Assembly (NCBI RefSeq): GCF_014269185.2
Contig: NZ_JABWRZ020000001.1
Span: 3,807,001-3,871,000, forward strand
Source of the DNA: Pseudomonas oryzicola
Lineage (GTDB): Bacteria > Pseudomonadota > Gammaproteobacteria > Pseudomonadales > Pseudomonadaceae
DNA: 64,000 bases
Direction of reading: 5' to 3'
Shown here: piece after piece, positions 8,893 to 19,206 of the stretch
How the letters are laid out: each line of letters opens with the position of its first letter
Numbering within the stretch: position 1 is the first letter of the stretch
Position numbers and translations under genes: made by a program
Notes under the pieces: model-generated
Databases searched by the model: none
The model's input: only the letters and a program-made list of their open reading frames with translations
Told to the model about the DNA's origin: nothing

Positions 8893-9723
8893 TTACTGGA
8901 GTACGGCCAACTGGTAGGCCGTGTACTTGCGAATATTGATCACACCGGTGTCGAAGATCAGGTACTGGCCCTTGATGCCCAGCAGCGTGCCTTCCACTAC
9001 CGGGTCCTTGTCGAGGTTGAAGCTGACGATCTTCGATGGGTAGGCCTCGACCGGGTACTTCATCTGCACCACTTCGGCATCGGCCAGCGGCTGAACCGCC
9101 TGCAGGCCGAAACGCCCCTGCAGCTCGCGCAGGCCCTCGGCACAGGCGTCAAAGACCTGTTCACGAATGGCCACCAGGTCGAGCTCCTCGGCGTCGCCCT
9201 TGAGCAGGGCGCGCCAGTTGGTGCGGTCCGGCACCTGGCTGCGCAGCAGATCTTCCACCAGGCCGGACTGCTGGCGGGTAGCCACGCGCAGGATCGGCAG
9301 GGCCTGGCTGGCGCCCTGGTCGAGCCAGCGGGTGGGCAGCTGGGTGGCGCGGGTGATACCGACCTTGATCCCCGACGAGTTGGCCAGGTAGACCACATGG
9401 TCGGTCATGCAGAACTGTTCGCCCCACGACGGTTCGCGGCAGGTGCCGGCGTCGTAGTGGCATTTTTCCGGGGCCATGATGCACACGTCGCACTGGGCCA
9501 GTTTGGTCATGCACGGGTAGCAGTAACCCTGGCTGAAGCTGGTCTTGGTGCGCTTGCCACAATGGCTGCAGTGAATGGCGCCAAGGTACTCAAGGCGCAG
9601 GCGCTGGCCGATCAGCGGGTTGACCGGCACCTGCGTGTCATCCAGGCGAAAGCTGTACTGCACCACTGGCGCCTGCAGGCTTACCGCCATCTTGCTCAAC
9701 GAGCCACGTGCGAGTTCGATCAA
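8893..9723 (-). CDS. DUF2797 family protein, Cys-rich, GIY-YIG-like segment
   Basis: A 276-residue protein from a TTG start whose TTGA overlaps the stop of the DUF1315 gene; an ATG at 9690 is the alternative. The N-terminal half holds paired cysteines (CSHC, CYPC, CDVC, then three single Cys), which look like metal-binding sites. They are followed by VVYLANSSGIKVGITR and a downstream Arg/Trp region. That stretch resembles the beta-hairpin and Arg of GIY-YIG/T5orf172 nucleases, but this is inference. The family is conserved and uncharacterised. It sits in the nadK-pepN series between DUF1315 and pepN, 13 bases from pepN. Confidence 0.85.
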   Translation of the reverse strand: MIELARGSLSKMAVSLQAPVVQYSFRLDDTQVPVNPLIGQRLRLEYLGAIHCSHCGKRTKTSFSQGYCYPCMTKLAQCDVCIMAPEKCHYDAGTCREPSWGEQFCMTDHVVYLANSSGIKVGITRATQLPTRWLDQGASQALPILRVATRQQSGLVEDLLRSQVPDRTNWRALLKGDAEELDLVAIREQVFDACAEGLRELQGRFGLQAVQPLADAEVVQMKYPVEAYPSKIVSFNLDKDPVVEGTLLGIKGQYLIFDTGVINIRKYTAYQLAVLQ

Positions 9724-9980
9724 TGTACCGAGTCCGACTTGAACAGAATGTTGGCAATCGGTGCCGACTTCGACGCGCATTCCTGCGGGCCCATGTAACC
9801 GGTGCGCTGGTCTTCGGGCAGGTTTTTCATCTCCCAGGCGATGACCGCCTGCAGCGACAGCTCCTTCTGCTCGGCAGTGAGCTTGCGGCCATCGGACCAT
9901 TTGCCGATTTCCACCGCCAGCTTCAGGCTCTGGTAGATCTCGGGCGTGATGTTTTCGATCATTTGCGCGAAAGTGGACAT
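9720..9980 (-). CDS. DUF1315 family protein
   Basis: An 86-residue soluble protein beginning MSTFAQMIENITPEIYQSL, with the conserved KLTAEQKELSLQAVIAWE and a short GYMGP segment. This matches the small DUF1315 (YeaC-like) family, whose function is unknown. The ATG at 9980 is preceded by AGGAGAC; the frame remains open further upstream but without a plausible start. It lies 13 bases after the rhomboid gene and overlaps DUF2797 by 4 bases, so it is part of the same transcript. Confidence 0.88.
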   Translation of the reverse strand: MSTFAQMIENITPEIYQSLKLAVEIGKWSDGRKLTAEQKELSLQAVIAWEMKNLPEDQRTGYMGPQECASKSAPIANILFKSDSVH

Positions 9981-9993
9981 AGTGTCTCCTGAT

Positions 9994-10872
9994 TCAAGCC
10001 GACAGTTTACGCCTGGCCAGCGCCCCACCCAAGAGCCCGGTCAGGCATCCGATGAGCAGCCCGCCGACATGCGCGGCATTGGCGATCTGGCCCAGGCCCA
10101 GGGTACCGACCACACCGGTCAGGCACACCACCAGCCAGATCAGCATCATGGCCAGCACGCCCTTGGGCAGGTTGAAGTAACGGTTGGGCGCCAGCCACTG
10201 GTACAGCCAGATGTGCCCGAGCAGGCCGTACAGCACCCCGGACAAGCCGCCGAACAGGCTCGGCCCGCTGGTGTAGTGCTGGGCCAGGTTGGACACCAGG
10301 CTGAACAGCACGGTCAGGCCCAGCAGCGCCCAGGGGCCCTGGCGCAATTCGATGCGTTTGCCCAGTTCCCAGTACCACAGGCTGTTCATCGCCAGGTGCA
10401 GCACGCCGAAGTGCAGCAGCATGGGCGAGACCAGGCGCCACCACTGGCCTTGCGCCAGGCTTTGTGCCAGTGGGCTGAAGTACAGGTAGTCGCCCTGCAC
10501 GCGGAAGTCGAGGAAGGTGAACCAGCTGATGGTGGTGAAATTGTCGCCAAGGCCGGTGAGGCCGGCGACGATGAAGCACAACAGCAGGGTCAGGGTGGTG
10601 ATCTTGCAGGCGCGGGCCTGTTCCGCCAGGGAGGGCCCTTTCGCGGGCTCGCCCGCTCCCACAGGATCGGTGGTGGCCGGCAGGTCGGCGTTGCCGTCGG
10701 GGTAGCGCTGGTAGAGTTCGCGGACGTCTGCGGCCAGGGTGTCGGGGGCCCAGAGCACCTGGACCTCACCCTCCTCGCTGACCCGGTGCGGCACCTGCAG
10801 GCGCTGCAGCAGCTGGACGAAGCCGCTGAGGTCAACCGACAGCGGCAGGCGCATCACTTCGATAATGTTCAT
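9994..10872 (-). CDS. glpG: Rhomboid intramembrane serine protease (GlpG type)
   Basis: A 292-residue protein with a cytoplasmic N-terminal domain (about residues 1-65), a linker, and a six-helix rhomboid core. The catalytic Ser211 is in GLSGVLYG and His268 in AAHVGG; the oxyanion-region motif HFGVLHLAMN is at 154-163. It cleaves membrane-protein helices in the inner membrane. Residues 69-80 of the linker (DPVGAGEPAKGP) are encoded by a REP sequence inserted in frame (10637-10665), so the linker is lengthened compared with GlpG of other bacteria. It overlaps the upstream phosphatase gene by 4 bases. Confidence 0.95.
   Translation of the reverse strand: MNIIEVMRLPLSVDLSGFVQLLQRLQVPHRVSEEGEVQVLWAPDTLAADVRELYQRYPDGNADLPATTDPVGAGEPAKGPSLAEQARACKITTLTLLLCFIVAGLTGLGDNFTTISWFTFLDFRVQGDYLYFSPLAQSLAQGQWWRLVSPMLLHFGVLHLAMNSLWYWELGKRIELRQGPWALLGLTVLFSLVSNLAQHYTSGPSLFGGLSGVLYGLLGHIWLYQWLAPNRYFNLPKGVLAMMLIWLVVCLTGVVGTLGLGQIANAAHVGGLLIGCLTGLLGGALARRKLSA
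10637..10665. repeat. REP sequence inside the rhomboid coding region
   Basis: This stretch shares 29 consecutive bases (extending a few bases past the core) with the intergenic REP copy near 46310-46338, including GCGGGCTCGCCCGC and CTCCCACAGG. It lies within the open frame of the rhomboid gene and is translated without a stop or frameshift. Only a single copy is present, not an inverted pair. Confidence 0.9.
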
Positions 10873-11840
10873 TGGCTGGCCTGTGGGCGGTCGACATCGA
10901 CCCAGACGAACTTGTGCGGGTCGATGCGGGTTTCATCATCCAGCCGGTAGGCGGCCAGCTTGCCGTAGAGCACGGCGCTGTAGTCCAGGCAGGCCAGGTT
11001 GGCACGGATCGGTGCCGGGCGGCCACTGCGCCAGTAATGGCCGACGAACAGCATGGGCTCGTCTTCGGCATAGCGCAGCAAGGCGTTCTTCTGGCTGTGG
11101 CTGAGTGGGGTATTGGCCACTTCCGCCGGCAGGGCGTCAGGCTGGAACACGATGTCGCCGTAGGTCTGCGGGTCTTCTTCCCAGAACTTGGTGCGGAAGA
11201 ATGCCCGGGTCAGGCCGTCGCCGCCAGTCAGGGTCAGCCCGTCCGGCAGGCGCATGTCGGTACCGCGCAACAGCCGGTTGCACACGTTGGCAGCAAAGCT
11301 GCCGTTCACCGCCGAAGCCTGGATGAAGTGCTCGTCGATGCAGCCATCGGGGTATTGCTGGCGCAGCGGCTCGATCAGGCGTGGGTCCCAGCAGGCGTGC
11401 ACCAGGCGGAAACGCCCGGCGTCGACGAACAGCGGCAGCTCGTAGAACCAGTTGACGAAGTCGTGCCAGTCAGCCGGGTGATGGGCGAACTGGGTCAGGG
11501 TTTCGTCGATCAGCCGGGCATGCCGTGGCGTGTGCTCGCGCACATAGGCCTTGCCGCTGCCAGGCAACGCCGGGGTCACCCAGCCCAGGGCGTTGTATTC
11601 ATGGTTGCCCATGATGCAGAACGCCTGGCCGGCCTCGACCATGTCATGGACGATATGCAGCGCCTCGCGAATGCGTGGCCCGCGGTCGACGATGTCGCCC
11701 AGGAACAGCGCCTGGCGCCACGGATGACGCCAGACGCCGGCCTGGCGCTTGTAACCGAGGGCGTCGAGCAGGCGTTCGAGGGTCAGCGCACAGCCATGCA
11801 CATCGCCGATGATGTCGAAACTTCGCGCCGGATCGAGCAT
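10869..11840 (-). CDS. Metallophosphoesterase (PrpA/ApaH-like)
   Basis: A 323-residue calcineurin-fold phosphatase. The metal motifs are GDVHG (12-16), GDIVDRG (48-54) and GNHEY (78-82), with later His residues (VGHYW) completing the site. Relatives dephosphorylate Ser/Thr phosphoproteins or cleave diadenosine tetraphosphate; the length and extended C-terminus do not decide between them. Its ATG shares one base with the nadK stop (TGATG), and its end overlaps the rhomboid start by 4 bases, so it is firmly in the nadK operon. It is probably a cytoplasmic enzyme. Confidence 0.88.
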   Translation of the reverse strand: MLDPARSFDIIGDVHGCALTLERLLDALGYKRQAGVWRHPWRQALFLGDIVDRGPRIREALHIVHDMVEAGQAFCIMGNHEYNALGWVTPALPGSGKAYVREHTPRHARLIDETLTQFAHHPADWHDFVNWFYELPLFVDAGRFRLVHACWDPRLIEPLRQQYPDGCIDEHFIQASAVNGSFAANVCNRLLRGTDMRLPDGLTLTGGDGLTRAFFRTKFWEEDPQTYGDIVFQPDALPAEVANTPLSHSQKNALLRYAEDEPMLFVGHYWRSGRPAPIRANLACLDYSAVLYGKLAAYRLDDETRIDPHKFVWVDVDRPQASQ

Positions 11841-12730
11841 CAGTCGTCCCTGCCTCCCAGGCGGCTGCCCCAGCCGAGCTTGGTGCGACAGACCTCGTAG
11901 TAGTTGTGGTCCAGCGGATGGATCAGGCGCAGTTTCTGCGGTTTCTTGCTCACCGTGATGGTGTCGCCGGGGGCGCAGGTGAAGTGGTTCTGGCCGTCAC
12001 AGGACACCTGCGGGTAGATCTGCAGGTCCTTGGACACCACGATCTTCAGTTCGCTGTTGCCATCGACCACGATCGGCCGGCCCGACAGGGTGTGCGGGTA
12101 CATCGGCACGATGACGATGGCGTCGAGCTTGGGGTGCATGATCGGGCCGCCAGCCGACAGCGCGTAGGCGGTGGAGCCGGTAGGCGTGGCGACGATCAGG
12201 CCGTCGGCCTTCTGGCTGCAGACGAACTGGCCATCGATGTAGATCTCGAACTCGATCATGCGCGTGGACTTGCCCGGGTGCAGCACCACGTCGTTCAGCG
12301 CATCGCCCTGGCCGATGGCTTCGTTGTGGCGGCGTACCTCGGCCTGCAGCAGGAAGCGGTTTTCCACCAGGTAGTGGCCGTCGAGCACTTCGGCGACCTT
12401 CTCTTCCAGTTCATCCGGGCGGATGTCGGTGAGAAAGCCCAGGTTGCCGCGGTTGATGCCGAGTACCGGAATGTTGTGCCGGGCCAGGGCGCGGGCAGCG
12501 CCAAGCAGGCTGCCATCGCCGCCGACCACGATGACCAGGTCGCAGACCTCGCCCAGCAGCTTGCGGGTGGAGGTTTGCAGGCCGTGGCCGGGCAACACTT
12601 CGGCGATGGTGTCCTCGAGGATCACGTGCAGATGGCGCTCGAGGAGGAATTTTTTCAGTCGGCGAATGGTGTCGAGCACCTGCGAGCTACCAAGGCGGCC
12701 GATGATACCGATATTGCGAAATTGCTCCAT
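11840..12730 (-). CDS. nadK: NAD kinase
   Basis: A 296-residue enzyme that phosphorylates NAD to NADP. It has the GGDG motif at residues 70-73 (VVGGDGSLLGAAR), then GINRGNLGFLTD and the ATPTGSTAYALSAGGP substrate loop. I chose the ATG at 12730 (MEQFRNIGIIGR), preceded by AGGAGCCCC. A longer frame to 12787 adds residues not found in the family. It is the first gene of the leftward six-gene block ending at pepN and is divergent from the DUF1853 gene. Confidence 0.97.
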   Translation of the reverse strand: MEQFRNIGIIGRLGSSQVLDTIRRLKKFLLERHLHVILEDTIAEVLPGHGLQTSTRKLLGEVCDLVIVVGGDGSLLGAARALARHNIPVLGINRGNLGFLTDIRPDELEEKVAEVLDGHYLVENRFLLQAEVRRHNEAIGQGDALNDVVLHPGKSTRMIEFEIYIDGQFVCSQKADGLIVATPTGSTAYALSAGGPIMHPKLDAIVIVPMYPHTLSGRPIVVDGNSELKIVVSKDLQIYPQVSCDGQNHFTCAPGDTITVSKKPQKLRLIHPLDHNYYEVCRTKLGWGSRLGGRDD

Positions 12731-12818
12731 GGGGCTCCTGCGAGGCTCTGCGGCGGGTGACAATGCGCCGATTATGGGCGAAACCACCGGGCAGCGGCAA
12801 ACCGGCTATGCTCGCAGG

Positions 12819-13751
12819 ATGATGCCATTCGCCCTGCTCCACGCGCTGCCCCGACAGCTACGCCGCCCCGCTGTGCGCGACCTGGCCTGGGCGCTGTTGT
12901 CGCCGCCGTTGCTCAGCGCCCCGCCCTGCCCCCAGCGCCACCCGCTGGCAGGCAGCCTGTGGGCAGACCAGCCGCAACGCCTGGAACGCTGGTTACGGGC
13001 CCTGGACGACGATGACCGGCCGTTGCGCGAGTGGCTGGCGCAACTGGGTAGCCGGCGCCTGGGCCATTACTACGAACGCCTGTGGCAATTCGCCCTGGGC
13101 CAGGCGCCGGGCATCGAAGTGCTGGCGGCGAACCTGGCGATTCGCGATGGCGGGCGCACCTTGGGCGAGCTGGATATGCTGCTGCGCGACCGCGACGGCG
13201 TGCACCACCTGGAACTGGCCATCAAGCTGTACCTGGGACCGGAGCACGCCGGGCAGGACCCTGCCACCTGGCTGGGGCCGGGTTGCCATGACCGGCTGGG
13301 CACCAAGCTGGCGCACCTGGCGAGGCACCAGTTGCCCATGTCGAACAGTGCACACAGTCGCGAAGTGTTGGCGCAGCTGGGGGTTGGCCAGGTGCAGGCG
13401 CATGTTTGGCTGGGGGGGTATCTGTTCTACCCGTGGCCTGGCCACGCCGAGCCACCGCAGGGCGCCAACCCGCAGCACCTGCGCGGGCGCTGGCTGCGGC
13501 GGCGGGACTGGGTGCTGGCTGAAGGTGAGCATTGGCAGCCGCTGCAGCGGCATGCCTGGCTGGCACCGGCGCGGATCGAAGCGCAGGAATGCTGGGAGGT
13601 GGAGCAGTTTGCGGCGTGGCTGCACGTACTGCAGCGGCAGGCGCCAGCGCAATTGCTGGTCAGGCTGGAGCAGGAGGCCGATGGGGTCTGGCAGGAAGCC
13701 GAGCGGGTGTTTCTGGTGGCTGACTGCTGGCCGCTTGCGTCCGAGGCATGA
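12819..13751 (+). CDS. DUF1853 family protein
   Basis: About 310 residues, with RRLGHYYERLWQFAL near the N-terminus, then a GELDMLLRD....HHLELAIKLYL segment typical of DUF1853. The D...E.K arrangement resembles a PD-(D/E)xK nuclease core, as has been suggested for this family, though I cannot confirm activity. Two adjacent ATGs (12819, 12822) fit the family start MPFALL; an in-frame ATG at 12774 is possible, and ribosome sites are weak for all of them. It is divergent from nadK, with an 88-base gap. Confidence 0.85.
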   Translation: MMPFALLHALPRQLRRPAVRDLAWALLSPPLLSAPPCPQRHPLAGSLWADQPQRLERWLRALDDDDRPLREWLAQLGSRRLGHYYERLWQFALGQAPGIEVLAANLAIRDGGRTLGELDMLLRDRDGVHHLELAIKLYLGPEHAGQDPATWLGPGCHDRLGTKLAHLARHQLPMSNSAHSREVLAQLGVGQVQAHVWLGGYLFYPWPGHAEPPQGANPQHLRGRWLRRRDWVLAEGEHWQPLQRHAWLAPARIEAQECWEVEQFAAWLHVLQRQAPAQLLVRLEQEADGVWQEAERVFLVADCWPLASEA

Positions 13752-13874
13752 GGTTGGGCGCAGGTGACACAATTTTCACAGACCCAGCGCAAAGATTCAC
13801 TTCCCGATAACCTTTACAGTTGTACCTGAGCGCCGACAAGAGCGCCTTCCCGACCCTGATGACGAGGACCGATC

Positions 13875-14420
13875 ATGGTTTCAACCACCCCCGCGCCCCA
13901 TTACGCGCGCCTGTCCATTGCCTTGCACTGGCTGATGCTGGTGCTGCTGGCTGCTGTCTATGCCCTCATCGAGCTACGCGGCCTGTTCCCCAAGGACAGC
14001 GTCGAACGCAACCTGATGAAAGATTTGCACTTCATGCTCGGGCTCAGCGTGTTCGTGCTGGTCTGGCTGCGCCTGGCCATCCGCCTGAGCAACCCGACAC
14101 CACCGATCACGCCAAAGCCGCCGGCCTGGCAGACCGGGCTGGCGCACCTGGTACACCTGGCGCTGTACCTGCTGATGATCGGCCTGCCACTGGCCGGCTG
14201 GCTGATCCTCAGCGCCGCCGATAAACCAGTGCCGTTCTTCGGCCTGGAGCTGCCGCACCTGATCGGCCCGAACCCGGACCAGGCCAAGTTCATCAAGGGC
14301 TGGCATGAACGCATCGGCAGCCTGGGCTACTGGTTGATCGGCATCCATGCCGTGGCCGGCCTGTACCATCACTACATCCAGCGCGACAACACGCTGTTGC
14401 GCATGCTGCCTTACAAATAA
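13875..14420 (+). CDS. Cytochrome b561 family protein
   Basis: A 181-residue inner-membrane protein with four predicted helices. Histidines are placed as in bacterial cytochrome b561 (RLSIALHW near residue 18, KDLHFMLG near 52, and a GSLGYWLIGIHAVAGLYHHY segment near the C-terminus) for two heme b groups. The family passes electrons from ubiquinol to superoxide or acts as a small electron carrier. The gene stands alone. Its 3' end overlaps the convergent D-cysteine desulfhydrase-like gene by 10 bases. Confidence 0.93.
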   Translation: MVSTTPAPHYARLSIALHWLMLVLLAAVYALIELRGLFPKDSVERNLMKDLHFMLGLSVFVLVWLRLAIRLSNPTPPITPKPPAWQTGLAHLVHLALYLLMIGLPLAGWLILSAADKPVPFFGLELPHLIGPNPDQAKFIKGWHERIGSLGYWLIGIHAVAGLYHHYIQRDNTLLRMLPYK

Positions 14421-15304
14421 CCACGCCGGCCCTGCAGGCCGCCGGTATGCACCACGATCAGGCGAGTGCCGGGCGCGAACAACCCGGCCTCGACCTGTTG
14501 CCGCAGGGCCAGCAGGGCCTTGCCGGTGTAAAGGGCTTCGAGTGGCACGCCAGTGTGCCGCTCGCAGTCGGCGATGAATGCCAGCAGCTCATCGTCGAAC
14601 TTGCCGAAGCCGCCACGACAGGCGTCGTGGAGCTGATAGCCCTGCCTCCCCGCCAGTTCCGTCAGCACTTGCGCCACCCCATGATCCCGGGGCACGGCCA
14701 ATGCGCCATGCACCGCATGCCGCCCCTCCTCGGCCAGCACCAGGCCGGCCAAGGTCGTCCCGGTTCCAGCGGCCAGCCACCAGGCGTCATAGTCAGCCCA
14801 GCCGAGTGCGGCGAGTTGCGCGCGGGCCTGCTGCAGGATCAGGGCACAGCCTTGCGCACCCGCCAGCCCGCCTCCGCCCTCGGGAATACACTGCCAACCC
14901 GGATAGCGCGCCTGCCAGGGTTGCCAGAAACCGGGCTGGTTGCGCGCGCGGTAGCCGCCGTAGCCTAGCCAGTGCAGCTGCATGCCCAGCGCCTGCAGGT
15001 CACGCACGGTCGGCGTGTCCTGGGCGTGCCCGCGCAACAGCCCGGCGGTGGCAAAACCGAAGCGTTTGCCGGCGGCGGCCAGGGCGTGCAGGTGGTTGGA
15101 ATGATTGCCGCCCAGGCTGATCAGCCCGGGGGCGTTGCTGGCCGTGGCCTGCTGCAGGTGATGGCGCAGCTTGAACCATTTGTTGCCGCTGATCAGCGGG
15201 TCGATCAGGTCCAGGCGCAGGATGGCGGCTTCGACCCTGGCGTTTTCCAGCCAGGGTAGATTCAGAGGGTGCAGCGGGGCTTGGGGGAGGTCGAATGCAT
15301 GCAT
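14411..15304 (-). CDS. PLP-dependent D-cysteine desulfhydrase / ACC deaminase family enzyme
   Basis: A 297-residue fold-type II PLP enzyme. The cofactor lysine is most likely Lys45 in SGNKWFKLRHHL; SLGGNHSNHLHA follows as the phosphate/substrate segment and GTGTTLAGL as the PLP phosphate loop. Members either degrade D-cysteine to pyruvate, ammonia and sulfide or deaminate 1-aminocyclopropane-1-carboxylate. True ACC deaminases are about 340 residues with different active-site loops, so the desulfhydrase-like role is more likely. It lies between the convergent b561 gene and fadH. Confidence 0.88.
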   Translation of the reverse strand: MHAFDLPQAPLHPLNLPWLENARVEAAILRLDLIDPLISGNKWFKLRHHLQQATASNAPGLISLGGNHSNHLHALAAAGKRFGFATAGLLRGHAQDTPTVRDLQALGMQLHWLGYGGYRARNQPGFWQPWQARYPGWQCIPEGGGGLAGAQGCALILQQARAQLAALGWADYDAWWLAAGTGTTLAGLVLAEEGRHAVHGALAVPRDHGVAQVLTELAGRQGYQLHDACRGGFGKFDDELLAFIADCERHTGVPLEALYTGKALLALRQQVEAGLFAPGTRLIVVHTGGLQGRRGYL

Positions 15305-15329
15305 GAATCGCAGTCTACAGGGAAATCCT

Positions 15330-15348
15330 GGGGGCGCTTTGCGCCCCC
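15330..15348 (-). terminator. GC-rich hairpin after fadH
   Basis: A perfect 8-bp stem (GGGGGCGC/GCGCCCCC) with a 3-base loop lies directly downstream of the fadH stop and upstream of the desulfhydrase start. On the minus strand it is followed only by a short ATTT, so it may attenuate rather than fully terminate. Confidence 0.6.
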
Positions 15349-15355
15349 GGCGGTT

Positions 15356-17473
<2,118 letters not shown>

Positions 17474-17566
17474 TTAAACAGCCGTTTGAACCGGCTCAAT
17501 GATCGAAACTGACAAGTTGATGATCCTGGTGCACAGCTAAGATCTCGGCATACGCGAACGCATCCG

Positions 17567-18028
17567 CTACAAGGAAACTCCCACCTCCCCGTCCGCTCGG
17601 CCGTCCACCAAAGCCTGGATCTCTGCAAAGACATCTGAAGCCAGGCTGGCCGGGACGCCCCAATAATCGAAGATCCCACCCTCATCTCGATTCTGGCCAC
17701 AGGTCACAAAAACGCCGGTCCCAAACTTCTGCTTCAGGCGCATTGCCAACCAGCCCACGAAACCGCTGTTGTCGGCGCCTTGCGGAAAATGGAATCGGAA
17801 AACACCGAACAGCTCTTGCTCGACATCACCACAGGGGACCAGTTGACTCCATACCTGGTCATCCCGTACGAGCGCCAGCGCATCGCGGCAGGCAGCATCA
17901 GGAAACGATGAAAACGGAAACTCCAAAAAGGTGTAAGAGCCAGGGAAGAATCGCACATGGGCTTGGGTAATGACGCGCAACAAGCGGCGCTCCGTATCTT
18001 CGACCGTTTCATGGGAAATGTTCACCAT
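17567..18028 (-). CDS. Hypothetical protein (DUF6196-like)
   Basis: A 153-residue soluble protein starting MVNISHETVEDTERRLLRVI, with AHVRFFPGSYTFLEFP, CRDALALVRDDQVWSQLVPC and a C-terminal FDYWGVPASLASDVFAEIQ segment. The composition and motifs resemble a small family I believe is DUF6196, which has no known function. No signal peptide or membrane segment is present. It is divergent from a LysR gene 124 bases away, an arrangement common for LysR regulators and their targets. An extended N-terminus is not supported. Confidence 0.75.
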   Translation of the reverse strand: MVNISHETVEDTERRLLRVITQAHVRFFPGSYTFLEFPFSSFPDAACRDALALVRDDQVWSQLVPCGDVEQELFGVFRFHFPQGADNSGFVGWLAMRLKQKFGTGVFVTCGQNRDEGGIFDYWGVPASLASDVFAEIQALVDGRADGEVGVSL

Positions 18029-18152
18029 TCCAGACTCTCCGTTCAGTAAAGCGCGCAGCGCTTCTATTGATTGACCGCAGAGATGCTAAGCAGGAAGATC
18101 TTCAAGATAAATGCTCGAATTCAAACAACATTAACAACTAAAGATTGAGGAT

Positions 18153-19061
18153 ATGGACAAGCTTAAAAGCATGGCGGCGTTCGTAGCAGCAGCTGAGTCA
18201 GACTCCTTCTCGGCAGCCGCCGCCGTGTTAGGCGTGACGCCGCAGCTGATTGCCAAACAGGTCAGCAATCTGGAATCTCAGCTAGGCCTTAAACTGATCA
18301 CCCGCACCACTCGCCGACAAAGCCTGACCGCCGTGGGCAGGGACTATTACTTGCGCTGCAAGGCTATCCTGAGCGACGTTGAAGACGCCGATGAGCTGGC
18401 GCAGTCAGCAAGCTCGACACCGCGCGGAAAAATCCGCATCAGCGCGCCCTATAATTACGGCTCTCATCGACTCATCCCGTTCCTGACCCAATACCTGACG
18501 CGATACCCGGAAACGGAAATCGAGTTGGAGTTGACCGACAGGTTCGTGAATATCGTAGAAGAGGGATTCGAAGTCGTGTTTCGGTTGGGCAAACCCCAAC
18601 TGGGCGACAGCGCGGCATTGGTGCAACGCGGCTTGAGGCCTTTCAGGATGTTTGCTTGCGCATCTCCCGCTTATCTGGCACGCAAAGGCACCCCGCTCCA
18701 TCCCGAACAACTCGTGGACCATGATTGCCTGGGCTATCTGTTCTCCGATCGAATGACGGACAAACTCTGGCGATTCACCAAAGACAGGCAGACGTTTACG
18801 ATCCCCATTGCGAGTCGACTGAACGTCAATAACACCCTGGCCAAGGTGAACGCCGCATTAGCGGATTTCGGCATCACGCTGTGCGTCGAGGACGTACTGA
18901 TGCCTTACGTGCAACGGGGCGAACTGGTCGTACTCTTCGAGGAATTCGAAGGGCCCACGTATCCTGTCAATCTGATCTACCCCTTGGACCGTCGCCCCTC
19001 CGCAAAGCTCAGGCACTTCATAGACGAGGTTGTTGCTGCATTGGGTTCGCCGCAGGCTTAA
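18153..19061 (+). CDS. LysR-family transcriptional regulator
   Basis: A 302-residue regulator with an N-terminal winged helix-turn-helix (MDKLKSMAAFVAAAESDSFS, AAAVLGVTPQLIAKQVSNLE) and a LysR substrate-binding domain from about residue 90. The sequence GFEVVFRLGKPQLGDSA is typical of the CrgA-like subgroup. The inducer is unknown. It is divergent from the DUF6196-like gene (124-base gap), which is its most likely target. The adjacent Mrr-type gene starts 145 bases downstream and seems unrelated. Confidence 0.93.
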   Translation: MDKLKSMAAFVAAAESDSFSAAAAVLGVTPQLIAKQVSNLESQLGLKLITRTTRRQSLTAVGRDYYLRCKAILSDVEDADELAQSASSTPRGKIRISAPYNYGSHRLIPFLTQYLTRYPETEIELELTDRFVNIVEEGFEVVFRLGKPQLGDSAALVQRGLRPFRMFACASPAYLARKGTPLHPEQLVDHDCLGYLFSDRMTDKLWRFTKDRQTFTIPIASRLNVNNTLAKVNAALADFGITLCVEDVLMPYVQRGELVVLFEEFEGPTYPVNLIYPLDRRPSAKLRHFIDEVVAALGSPQA

Positions 19062-19206
19062 CGGAACAGGGCTGGTTGCGGATGACCGCTAACGACCCAA
19101 AGCGGCCCTTTAACCACCGACCCCCAAACGACGGTGCGAACCGTTTAAGACCATGTCCACCTCTGCTTTCCTTTTGATACCATCACGCCATCAGCAAGGG
19201 GGACAT

